NCBI GenBank assembly: GCA_947044365.1
Contig: OX345646.1
Location: 1,848,001-1,912,000 of the forward strand
Direction of reading: 5' to 3'
DNA from: Petrosia ficiformis
Taxonomy: Eukaryota > Porifera > Demospongiae > Haplosclerida > Petrosiidae
DNA: 64,000 nucleotides
A program made the translations under genes and the position numbers. The first letter of the stretch is position 1, and each line of letters starts with the position of its first letter. The notes below the pieces were generated by a model, which saw only the letters and a list, made by a program, of their open reading frames with translations, did not search any database and was not told the DNA's origin. This document shows positions 30,501 through 44,064 of this stretch, piece by piece.

Positions 30501-33500
30501 TTATAGTTATTACAATAGCCTTGTACTTAGTTTTAGTTTAGTTAACTAAAAGTCACAATACCTTACTAAAAGAGGTTTTAGTTATAGTTATTACAGTAGA
30601 CTTGTAATTTAGTTATAGTTTAGTTAACTAAAAGTCACAATGCCTTACTAAAAGAGGTTTTAGTTATAGTTATTACAGTAGACTTGTAATTTAGTTATAG
30701 TTTAGTTAACTAAAAGTCACAATGCCTTACTAAAAGAGGTTTTAGTTATAGTTATTACAATAATTAGTTATAGTTTAGTTAATTGACTAAAAATCGAAAT
30801 GAACTATATAGTCATAGTGCAAATATATTTCAAGGCTTTCATTTTAGAAACATTATCAAGGGAGTTGGCAAAAGTTGATGTTAAAGACTTTAGAGGAAGG
30901 GGGCAACGCACAGGGTTGATGTGTTACGCATATGAACTACCTGAGGGGGGGGGATACCGACCACAGGAAATTTGTTGAATTTTATACCCTCTGAGATAAC
31001 TTTCATATCAGCTATGAATGGACCACATTAGAAGTCACAGAAATGAGCTACAGTTAGCATAGTGGCATAACTGGACCCAGGCATTGAAGTGGAATAATTG
31101 CCACATTTCATTCAATTATTCCACTTCATTACATTCATTTGTTGCTGGAAAATAGAACAGATTAAAACTTAGTATGACCAAAAATACTCACCTGACTAAT
31201 GTTTAGTCCAGTTTCAAACTGTCCAAGTCCTAGTAAAATAGTGACATTTAATTTGGCCACATCTTGAATAATTAATGAGATATACAAGTGTGCTTCATCA
31301 AAAATGGTGCCCTACCAGCCCAGCTATGCCAAAGAATTAGCATTACTTAGCACGAATAACACCCAAAAAAATTGGTGGCTTCCAGAGAGGAAAGGAGGTT
31401 TGGGCAAAGGGGAACGAATGCCACATAGTTGAAACCCTGTATAACTAAAATTGGTTATAAACAACATCAGATGATATTCATTTGTTTTTTTGTAGACATC
31501 AGAAATCAATCCAGATTCTGAAGCTGGTATCATTCCTGATACAGTTGATGGAAGTATACAATTATCTAACGTTAGATTCAGTTATCCATCTCGTCCTGAT
31601 GTTGAGATATTACATGGATTAGACTTGAGAGTTAGACCAGGACAGACTGTTGCATTGGTTGGTTCTAGTGGATCTGGAAAGAGCACTGTAGTCAGACTTA
31701 TTCCAAGAATATATGACATTACTGCAGGAAGTGTAAGTACATATGCTATTTGAGATTGGTTTTGAATGTTGTTTGTGGGTGGGGCATCTCTAACAGCTTC
31801 TGACGTCTTTAATTGTAAGAGTCCAAGTTGCTGAGTTTGAAATCAGATTTAAGGCCTGCCCTTCTTACACATGGAACAAAAACAAGGAAAAAGTAACCCT
31901 ATAATTGCTTTATGATGACTTTGTATCAATCACTGCTGATGGCACTAGTGTCTCTACCTTTCTGTGTACTCGAAATCTGGGGCCTGAAGAAGTAAGTCTA
32001 ACTGCAGTCTAAGTGCACAGAAACTAAATCACTGAAGTGTTCTCTCAAGGTTGTAAGTTATTTGCAGTTTACATTCTTCTACTGGTCACTCTGTAGCTCA
32101 AGCGTGCGTTCTTTTATGCACCACGCCCATCAATTGACTGAGCCCCCTTGAATGACGCAACTTCCTTAACTACGTATACAACGCATACTTGCTCAAGTGA
32201 CACAAGCATATAAGGTCATGTATACATAGTTCGAACCCATGGGAAAGCAGTTATAGGAATCAGGGTTCTCGCCAGAAATTTCTGTAAGATGGGTACGCGC
32301 GCGAAGCGCGCGGAAATTTTTTAGCTTATAATTAATCATTCATGAGACACGCCCACTAAGTTTGACCACGTGAGTTTCATTTACAGCGTGTCAAGATGCC
32401 TGCTAAAAAGAAAGCGAGGATAGATGTCAGTCAGAAGACTCTAGGCTATGATGGCTATCAACTACAGCTTCAAACAGCTAGTGGTAAACAACCTTACATA
32501 ATATTGTATGTTAATATACAGTTCAAGAAGGGTACTTTTCATGTTAAGAAGGGTTCTGTACCCTTCAAAAAAAGCCTAACGAGAACCCTGATAGGAATGG
32601 CCCTACGGGTCATACAAATTACATGAGCAGCAATATGATGTGATAATAACATGTAGCTATAATAATACTGAAGTAGTCTTACATGTACATAATGCAAACA
32701 GGTGTGGAATGTGGTAATTAACAGTTAACTTTTCCATTTAGGAATTCTGGCGAGAACACCAGAGGTGGAAATAACAGTCGGACATCAGACAACTTCAGAC
32801 CATTTAGTCTGTTTGTTTGAGCAAGTCTCACTTTACTCGGACATTTTGTCCTAGCCAAAAAAATAAATTAGATTAAAATTTAAATGAATGCTCTCACGGG
32901 AATAGTAAACAATCTTTGGCACTCATAAATACATGCAACTACATTCTTGCCCCAGAATTCAAATTTAAAATCTGATTTTAACATGTGGCTGGAGTAATTA
33001 AAATACATAACGTTGCTCTAAAAGTTGAGGTCAGACCAAAATTTGAAACCGTCTGATGATAAATCACTTTGTTTAGATGTATTGTCCTAGCAAATTTATA
33101 GTCTTATTTCCACCTCTGAAACACTATGAAATGGTTAATTAATGATCATTTTGTCTTTTTTTAGGTATCACTAGATGGAATTGATGTCAGAGATTTGAAT
33201 ATTAAGTGGTTACGAAACCAGATTGGTGTTGTATCTCAAGAACCAGTTCTATTTAATGTCAGTATAGCCGAAAATATCTCTTATGGAAAAGAAGATGCTA
33301 CTGTAGATGAGATTGAAATGGCTGCTAAATCTGCTAATGCTCATAACTTCATTTGTGACTTACCTTATGGATATGATACTTTAGTTGGCGACGGAGGCTC
33401 TCAATTGAGTGGAGGCCAAAAACAACGCATAGCCATTGCTCGAGCCTTGGTAAATGACCCCAAGATCCTCCTTCTTGATGAAGCTACCTCTGCTCTAGAC

Positions 33501-36500
33501 ACAGAGAGTGAGAAAGTTGTTCAGGATGCTCTAGACAAAGCAAGGAGAGGCCGTACTACCATTGTCATTGCTCATAGACTGTCAACTATTCAGACATCCG
33601 ATGTAATTGTTGCTATTGATAAAGGACATGTAGTGGAATTTGGATCTCACAGTGAACTGATGAAGAAAGAAGGTCTGTATTATCAACTAGTCATGAACCA
33701 AACGATTGAGGAGAGTACAGAAGAGGAAGACAAAGGTCAGGTCAAGAATTAAGTATTTAAATAATCAGTTTAGTAACCTAGGTAATTGATTTCACCAAAC
33801 TTTAAACTGGAGAGGTATATGTGGGAGAAAGTTAATCAATTACCCTATGACTGCTTTGTGGTGTTCGGCATACAGCAATCATGGCTAACTTTACCATGCC
33901 TGAAACACATCAGCCTATTATAGTTATTATTTTGATTATCTCCTCTGTTTACCTTTCAAAGAATCTTGTAGAACTTTAGGAATATATTTCAGGTAGAATA
34001 GCTAGCTATTAGTTCCAGTTTCTACGTTAGCTACATGTACACAGCTTTCTTTCTGCTGGTCTGTAGGTGCGTTCTTTTATGTGCCACGCCCATTAATTGA
34101 CTGAGCCACCCAGAAATAACATAACTTCCTTAACTACGTTTACAACGCATAGTTGCTTAAGTGGCAACAAACATATATTATATAAACATACATTGAGCCC
34201 GTGGAAAAACAATCATAGGGATGGCCCTATGGGTCATAAAAAGAATAGAAGCTAAAACCTTTATAAAAGAAATGAAATAACTTGTCTATCGGGATATCCA
34301 AACCAAAAAAGTAGATTGGAATGACACATAATTAGCTGCATGAGAAATGCAGGGTATATAGCCAGGTGTGGAAACATTGAGCCAACTGTTCGTCACTCTT
34401 GTCCTGCTCCCATATACTTTGTATACAGTTTAGTTTCAATTTACTGGACATTTTCTCAATTTATCAGACAATGTCCTGCATGACTGGCTGTTTCCACATC
34501 ACTGTATGTACTATGTAGCCATACTTCTTATACACAGTTGTTGTATTGTAATGTACCTTACTTATGTATCTTGTTTGCAAACTGTATTGGCTTTGATATC
34601 CCTTCATATTCTTCTATTTTAAGTTTTTGTAATAGACTACTATAGTGAATGGAATATAAATTAGACAGAAAACTAGCGCTAAAAGCCTATCTATCACACA
34701 CAACGAGACTAAAGATATGCAAGATGCTAATATGTGATTATGTGTATATAGTTTTGTACTGATATGGAAATTTATCGGTAATCATTCCAATATCCAATAT
34801 TTAAGAAATATTACGATGAGATTCACTTCTGAGAGAAGGGAGATCCCCCCCAATGATAGACCCCTGACATTTGACAGTACTACTAATCAATGTACCATGT
34901 TTTTTTCCGCATAGATTTGCCTCAAACTTTGAAGACTACACTTGGTGAACCTGTGGGTAAAACTCTACTTAGCAGCACTGATGAATTCTCTAAAGTGATA
35001 GAACAAGATTCTGATACTGAGGTTTGAATTAGTGAACATTGATAGTGTATACAATTAATATTAAATTTAGATGGTGTATGTACTGGCACCAGTATTTTTG
35101 TTACTCAGGCCTTTATTTGGAAAATACGTTAATAGGGAAAAAAGTTGAATTTGTAAGATTTTGGGGGTTGGTCGATATACAGGATTGGTGTGCTGTGCCT
35201 CTTGGCAACCTAACTTTCAAAGGGGGGGCAAATCCCCTTCCCCCCTCCACCCTAAATGAAAGATAAAAACTCTCTGAACCTGAGAGCAAAATTGACGCAA
35301 TAGTACATATAGCTTTGCCAAATCAGAGAGTACGGTAGTACTCTCTATGTAGGGATGGCACGGAAAAAAAATGGCCGCCTATACATTTCAATTGCAAGTG
35401 ATGAGCTGAAATCTCTGGTAATATATACAGATAAATTATAATACACACATACCTATTTATATCTAGTGTTTTTATGACTACCAACACCTTCTATATGGCC
35501 AAATATTGTCGTTAAGGTAGAGAACCGGCAAGTGGGAAAACTGGCAAAATCTTCATCATATTCATTGTTGAACTATCACAGTGTATCTAGCACTATTCCA
35601 GTCGCATTGATAGTGAAATTCTGGTCTTAAAGTAGCAAGATGATATCTTCAGATACTATGAAAGAAGACAGTCTTAACGAGTACAAATATTTGGTCTCAA
35701 ATCGGACGCCATTTTCATTAATCAACTCACGTGGTATTTAATTGAGCATGCGCATTTCTATACTCGAACATTGAAGTGCTGGAATCATAATAAAATTTGT
35801 GAGGAAATACATTCTTATAATAATGAATATAAAACTTATTAATATTAAAGCCATTATATATATACTATGATAAGCATTGGAATAGTGAATTGTTGACACA
35901 GCGACTGACACTACTTCTTGTAGGACTGCTGACAGTTCTGTAAGTAAAATAGAGTCAGAATAGAAATCATCTGTAAGTGAAAAAGAATAATAGAAAACAT
36001 TTCCAATAAAATGAAAGAAGATGTAGGGATGTCAAACCCAAAAAGCATGCGAACAAGGTTGGGAGGTTAATGTAGGACCTAAAATTAAACAAACCTCTTC
36101 CATGCATATACCCCTACATAAGTACAGCTCTTGGTATTTTGCTTTATAGCAGTGTAAGTACTTATGTAGGGTGGTTATATGGAAGTGGTTTGTTTAATTT
36201 TAGGTCATACGTTAACCTCCCAATGCTTTATGGGTTTTGATATCCCTATATCTTCTTTCATTTTATTGGAAATGTTTTTTATTATTCTTATTATTTAAGT
36301 TAATACTGTCCCATGACATTTAGATGTACCAAATATATAGCGGGAAATTTTTGTGGGTGTAAATATTCGTGGAAACGAAAAATAAAGGTTTTCGTGGGGT
36401 TTAATTTTCATTTAACCATGGCCACACCTACTGATAACAGCAAATTGCAAAATGGCTACGGTGAGTTTTAATAGTTGTGTAAGAGGTCATCACGTCTATA

Positions 36501-39500
36501 AGAGTATTTGGACCCCATTTCTAGAGGAACAGCTGTCCTGTCAAAGAGAGCATGGTAACATTGAAGACCTTTATGCTGTTGCAATGATTAAAGATGGCGT
36601 CATAGTCGGTCATGTACCATGAAAAATAAGCATGATCGTGTATACACGCTGTCAATTCATCAATAACAGGCTCACCCCTTTAGAATTTAATTAATTTCGT
36701 GGTATAAAATATTTGTGGAGCCCCTCAACCACGAAAAACACGAACTTTTGCATCCACTAAAATTTCCCGCTATACGGTACTTATGCATGACTAGATCCCT
36801 TGTAGCTCCTCCATATTTACACATCGTCAATTAAGCTGGAGGCATGGCCTCACATAATTACAGATGCAGTTGACACTCACACCTCTGTTATCAGAATTTT
36901 GACATGTAATTGTTGTTTCATATTTTCATTCTTATTTAGGAAGAAGAAACTGAAGATTCTCCACTTTTATTGAAAAAATCAGTTTCTACAACTGAGACTA
37001 AAACTCAAGCCAAAAAAAGCCAAGCAATACCTCTGATGCATCTGATGATTTTGTGTTTCAAAAAAATTCACTGGTTCTTTCTAGTACTTGCATTGATAAT
37101 TAGCACTACTTCTGGTGCAGCTTTTGCTGTTACTTATTATCTGTTTCATGGAGTAGCAGAGGTAAGCTTTATATAATATGGTCTCTTGGGAATTAACAAA
37201 TGCTTTAAACACTCACTATTCAGCTACAGGAAGAAACTCAAGTTGGTATCCAGGAAGAGTAACTATTACTCAACCTAGATACCACCCAGCTTCCTATAAA
37301 ACGGCTGATTAGTAGTGAGCATTAAAAAGGTTATGGTCAGGAGTGTGGAAATAGTGAGCCAACTGCCGGACATTCTAGCCTATTTTCACCACTCTTGTCC
37401 TGCTCCCTATATACTTTGTATACAGTTTAGTTTCAATTTACCAGACATTCACTAGATTATCGGACAATGTCCTGCACGACTGGCTGTTTTCACACCCCTG
37501 GTTATGGTTTTGATCAATTATTATCCAAGTGACTTATTTTCTCTTCTACTATCACACTTGCATGGTACTGATCAGTTCTAACGCAAGTGTCACACGAGTC
37601 ACTAGTGAATAGTGTGTTTGGCTCCCAAAGACATGCGCTGTACACATGGGTAATGCAAAAATGAATTTCTGTCAGCTTTAGAACTTTTGCGTTTTACACA
37701 TCTCTAAGAGTTATTCTTACTTTGTTGGAAATAGGACATTCTAAGAGATGGGAGATACCGAATTGTTTCTTTATTAGAAGCTGGAAGGCAGCAACAGGAC
37801 TGTTTGAAATTTTGTATTATATCGAACTCGTTAAATGATGACCATGCTTTATGATCCTTGTCTTGTTGTGTATGTAGACTTTATTTTAAGTCAAAAGTGA
37901 AATTGAAAGTTTATTCTATTATTTGATCAACTGCTTTGTCTCCTCATCAGTTGATGAATATGTCTTCTATGCAGACAACCATCAACTTCCTTGGTAGTAA
38001 TTCGTTTAGTAGATCCTCATCCCTACTGAATCTCCACGTTCAAAGTGATTAATTGGGATGATCTTAATTAATCAGAGCATATTTTATTTGAAAATCAGTA
38101 GAAAAGCATGTAGTTTCCATCGGTTCAAAATGCCCTGTTTTCATGGCAAGTCTTAAACAATTTATGAATCTCTTAGCTTCTCTTCCAAAACATGTTTAGT
38201 TCAATTTGAGGCAATCGTTCAGTGATTCTATGAACTTCAACCATCACATAACAGAGTCTAGCTACCTTGGGATGATCATGTGTATATTATTACTGTATAG
38301 CAGGTTATTTTCGTTTTGGGCAAATTTGTTTTTTGTATGTCTACTTAGTTGGACGAAATTTTAACCTACGAATATTAATTTTTGAGTTAATAATTTGAAA
38401 CCACTCCCACACATGTTTTCTATGTGTGAGCGGAAAACTTATTATCTACAAGTATAACTCACATTTTATAAGATTCAAGATGCTAACTGACTTTGGTGGA
38501 AAGAAGAGTCGTTAATAAAACCATTGATTACAAATTTATGCTTCACTATGATATATATCAGCAAGCGACTATAGTGAGTGCTTGGAAAATTTAGTAGTTT
38601 TACGGGCAACACCTACATGTGTATTACCAATTGTCTGTATAACTTTTGGACTTTAAATACAATGAGCAATGACTTTTAACTCACATAGTTAGACTTAAGA
38701 AAGCCATAGATACCAAAAACATACTTTGTTAGCTCAGAAAAGCTGCAAGGCGAGTGTTTGAAAGTTTCTTTTAAATTCTTCTATAACATGCCCACAAATG
38801 GAATAATTACAAACGCATAATTATTATGAATGACAAAACAAAATAAAAGACAATAAAAATTTGTTCTAATGCCAAAATACAAAATTTACGAAATTTTTCA
38901 CCAATGAAAATAACCTGCTATATATGGTATATTTGCAGTTTCTGTGTTAATTTTGGGTTCTTAACTAAATGACAGTTTAGAGGAACTCCATTCATTATAA
39001 AGATTTTAGGGGCTATCTGATCATGCAACTTGAAGTACATAAAACAAGATATATAGAGAAAAGTATACCTATGATTGCTTTATATTGTCCAGCATTCAGT
39101 AATTATGGCTGGCTTTATCAAGCATGAAACACAACAGCATATTATAGTTATTATTTGATATCCACTCTCTAACTTTTAAAGGATCTTGTAGGACTTCAGG
39201 AATATATTTCAGGTAGGATAGTATAGTATTTCCAGTTTCTATGTAAGCTACAAGCAGCTTTTCCCGTTGGTCTGTACGACTGGAGTGCACGTCCTATTAT
39301 GCGCCATGCCCATTAATTGACTGAGCCCCCGGGGATGACGCAACTTCCTTAACTATGTATACAACGCATACTCGCACAAGTGGACACAAGAATATATATA
39401 TATATATACATAGCTCGAACCTGTGGGAAAGCAATCATAGGGATGGCCCTATGGGCCATAAAAACGTATCCCTATGATTGTCTTGTGGCGTCCAACATTC

Positions 39501-42500
39501 AGTAATTATCAGTGACAGACCTTCTCATGAAGCACAACATCCTATTATAGTTCTTATTTTTATTTTTTTCTTCTTCGAGGTTCTTGTAGAACTTTAGGAA
39601 TATATTGTATCTAGAACAGCTATTAGTTCCAGTTAATATGTAAGCTACGCAGCTTTCTTCCAGCTGGTCTGTGGAACTTGTCAGCTCGAGCGTGCGTTCT
39701 ATTATGTGCCATGCCCATTAATTGACCGAGCTCTCCGAAATGACACAACTTCGTTAACTACGTATACAACACATACTTGCATGAGTGACACAAACATACA
39801 TATATACAAGCATACATCGAACCCGTGGGAAAGCAATCATAGGGATGACACTATGGGCCATAAAAACACACAGTATGTTGTGATTTTGAGCCAAAAATAT
39901 TATTGTCACTAAAGTTCATGTGTAGATTTAATAGTACCAATAACATGGAACATATTGCAGAAATGACATTAAAAACTTCATGTAATTAGAACATACATTT
40001 AGGCATACTCACAGTATTAAGAAAGGAAAGTCAAACTTCCCTGCTTTATGGCTTCCTCACGACTCTAGAGTCACAGTTCTTCATTCTATGTGGAAATAGC
40101 AACATGATTGTCTTGACAAAGATGGGTGTGACCGTTAAAGACAGTTGAGTTGCATCAGATTCTCCTGCCTTCATAGACGTTAGGAAAGGCTTGGAGGTTG
40201 CTTCGAAGTTACAGTAGCATAAGAGTATGTAGACAATTACTCGAGCAAGAAACAGACCAAGATACCTCAAAGCTGTGATGTGTGTAAATATTTCTATTAT
40301 ATTGTCAATATCAGTCTCATCTCATAGGGCAATGCCAATGATGGTATGATTAGCTTTTGCAAATAATATTATGTGTGTAATCTTTACCATGGGCTACTAA
40401 CTTGCGTATTCATTGGATGTGACTAACATGTGACATCTAAAGGCTGGTTCACAATATGAAGCAAGGCCTTGCGTTGCGTAAGTGTGTTGAATTGTGAAAA
40501 TGATGCACTTCTTTTAATGCTGTCAGACGCAACGTAACGCAAGAATAGGATCTGATTCTATCTTTGCGTCAGCTGTGTTGCGTTTGACCAATCAGTTTTC
40601 AGAATTTTATCACAACGCAACTGACGCAAAGCAAGGCTTGCATCATTTTGTGAACCAGCCTTAATTTTGAACTGATTGGTACTGCTGTATTCAAAACAAT
40701 TGTATGTTGCATCTATACTAGAATAGGGATCTGGATAGGTGCCTATATTGAAGATATAGGCAGAGTATCGGTATAGGCAACTGCATTGTTTATACATTCC
40801 TTATACAGCTTACACAATATTTTCTGGCTTTGCAGATTACATTATTGTCAAACTGCACAAGTACAATCTGAAGATATGTGTAACCAACCCTGAATATGCC
40901 TGTAATTATATTACTTTGGGGTGAATATATAGCACACAATCAATAGAATAATTAACACTGTACCATGTGTCGACAAGATAAAAATAATACAACTATATAT
41001 TTCACACAGACATTATCAGATTGGATCTGCATATAGGCAATTTGGATTATGAAATATAGGCATATAGGCAAATTGCTATGTAGGTGCAACACTAATGTTT
41101 ACATATTAATTGACATTCCTTTAGTATGTGAGCAAGACAGACAAAGACGAAGTACTTTGGGGTGTTCATATGTATGCACTATTGTTTGTAGCAATGGGTG
41201 TATTTCAACTCTTCCTTACTTTCTTTAGTGTGAGTTATTAGTGTTTTATTTAACTATAACTAAAACCTTTTAGAAGGCAGTGTGAGTTTTAGTTAACTAA
41301 ACTAAATTAAAATGGGAATGTTTAGTAGTAAAGGTGGTTATCCAACCAACAACAATCGTCATCCACAACCACAGTAGAGAACGCTATATAATTGTATAGT
41401 CAGTTAAGTAAAGCTAAAACCCTTTTCGTAATCCTAAAGTTAGTTAAAACTATATCTAAATTACTGGTCTAGTGCATTTGCTGATCACATGTCCTATTCA
41501 GATTACACAAAAAACATGTCTCATGATTGAGCATTAAATTACAATGTGATTAAAGTCATGCAATAATTTACTTATTACACATTTTCCTTACATCTACTAC
41601 TCTAGTTGTTCCAAAATCAGTTTAAATCAGTTGAAACACTTCACTATGAATTGTGCATTTAAAAATAAAAATACGTAATTCCCTTGTGCTACATTAAAAT
41701 ATGTAATCATGGTTTTCACTATTACTTACTAAAATGTAAATTGAGCAATAATGGGAATTTTTAATTACATATGTAAAACTAAAACCCCTTTACTAAGCCT
41801 AAACTTTAGTTAAATTGATGAACTTATTTTAAATGTATAATTATTACTCTTGTTGTTATTATCTGATAGATTAATACTCTTGGGTTTTGTGAAGAACATG
41901 TGGTTGAGACAGTTAGACAAAAGTCATTCCAAGCAATTTTGAAACGACGCATGAGCTGGTTTGACAGAATTGAGAATTCTGTTAGTGCTCTCTCTCATAG
42001 GCTCTCAGTGGAAGCATCAAACATTGATCAGGTGAAATAGTGAAATAGTGAAATATATGCAGTAACAGGACATTTCTATGGCCCACAGGGATATCCATAT
42101 GATTTAAATCCTCAAGTCCACCATATACTAGGTAACATTGTTACTTATAACAGTTACAAGCAACAATGTTGCCTAGTGTATAGTGGGCTTAAGGTATCAT
42201 TTGATGTAATACAAATATACTTTATTGACCATATTGAAAGGATAACCCTATAAGCCATAGAAATGACCTGTTATTAAAGCTGAAGAAGGCCCTTGGACTG
42301 AAATGTTCTTTCCTTTATTATGTTATATACATTTCAGGAGTCACCACAATCAATAAATAATAAACTGTTGCGTTTTAGGATATATGTGACCTAATTTTTT
42401 AAAAGTGACACTTTTCTGCAAAATAATTTTGATTAAACGCTTGGATTTGATCACTTATCATTCCACAATTTTGTACAGGAAGCAATGATTCTTAGATCCC

Positions 42501-43116
42501 AAATTTCATTGACTTCCTGTACAAAATGGCAGAATGACGAGCAATTGAAGGTAAGCATTTGATGTTTTGCAGGAAAGTATCTTTTCAAAAATTAGGTCAC
42601 AAAACTTTGGTAATATAACTGACCAATGCAAAGCAATCGAAGGATGTTTCTTCCATAATTTATATTTTGTAATTATTACTCTCTTTGATAAAACAGGCAT
42701 TTGATGTCAAAGTTGGACATGCTTATAAATCTACAATTGCAGTGTTGGTGTCTGTCATAATTGCTTTTATAATGTCCTGGGTTGTTGCACTTGTTATATT
42801 GCCTGCATTTCCATTAATGATTCTTGGAGGATTTATACAACTTGTATTGACAAAGAGATATACTGACCAGAGAAATGATCTAATTGAAGACAGTGCTAAA
42901 GTTGCAATTGAAGCTATTGAGAATGTGTATACAGTAGCAACACTTGGTATTGAAACCCGACTAGTGAGAAAATATGATAATCTCTTGGAACTACCATTGA
43001 AGTAAGAGAGAGATTGTGTTTGCTTAATAATTTATAATTATAGTGAGTGTTTAAACAAAAGTATTTGTTTAAAATTATCTTTCCAGTTTCCACGAATAGT
43101 TGATTTCACAAACACA

Positions 43117-43160
<44 letters not shown>

Positions 43161-43958
43161 TTACAACAAGAAGGCTCATGTATATTTATAGTAAGGATGT
43201 ATGATACATCTGAAAAATAGTATTGCAGCCAAAATAATTATAATAAGCTTGTGGTGCAGTGTCCCTATGATGTTGTTGTTTTCTTTTCACTGTAGAATTG
43301 ATATGAAGAGTACTACTGTTAATAGTATTGTCTATGCATTTTCTCAAGCCATATTGCCTATTGCTATTGGTGTTGGTTACATTGCTGGAGCATATATCTA
43401 CACATTAGATGAAGATGAAGTATACTATGCTAGTTATGCTGATGTATTCACGTAAGATCCATTATAGATTTCATACATTGAATTGTTGAGGGGAGAATGA
43501 AAGTGGATATTTTGAGGGAGAAGGGGGGACTATTACACACCTAAATAACCACATCCTGCTGTGCCAATACAATCTTAATCAATTTAGATGGAAAAACCCA
43601 TAATTGCAAAGTATGTACTTTCCATTTAACTTACAATGACATGGCTATGACATGTTGTATTCATGATTGCACATCAAACTGATTTCCAGCCCTACTATAT
43701 AGTGATGAGATGAATGGTTGTGTACAAGTGAAACGAATTTGTAAAGTATTTTTTGCTCACTTAACAGTTAACACACATGCATACTTGTACAATTGGTTTA
43801 GACACATACTTACATACATATATATATACATACATAAATACATACATACATACATACATACATACATAAACACACACACACACACACACACACATACATA
43901 CATACATACATACGTACATACATACATACATACGTACATACATACATACATACATACA

Positions 43959-43992
<34 letters not shown>

Positions 43993-44031
43993 CATAAACA
44001 CACATACATACACATACATACACACACGCAC

Positions 44032-44064
<33 letters not shown>

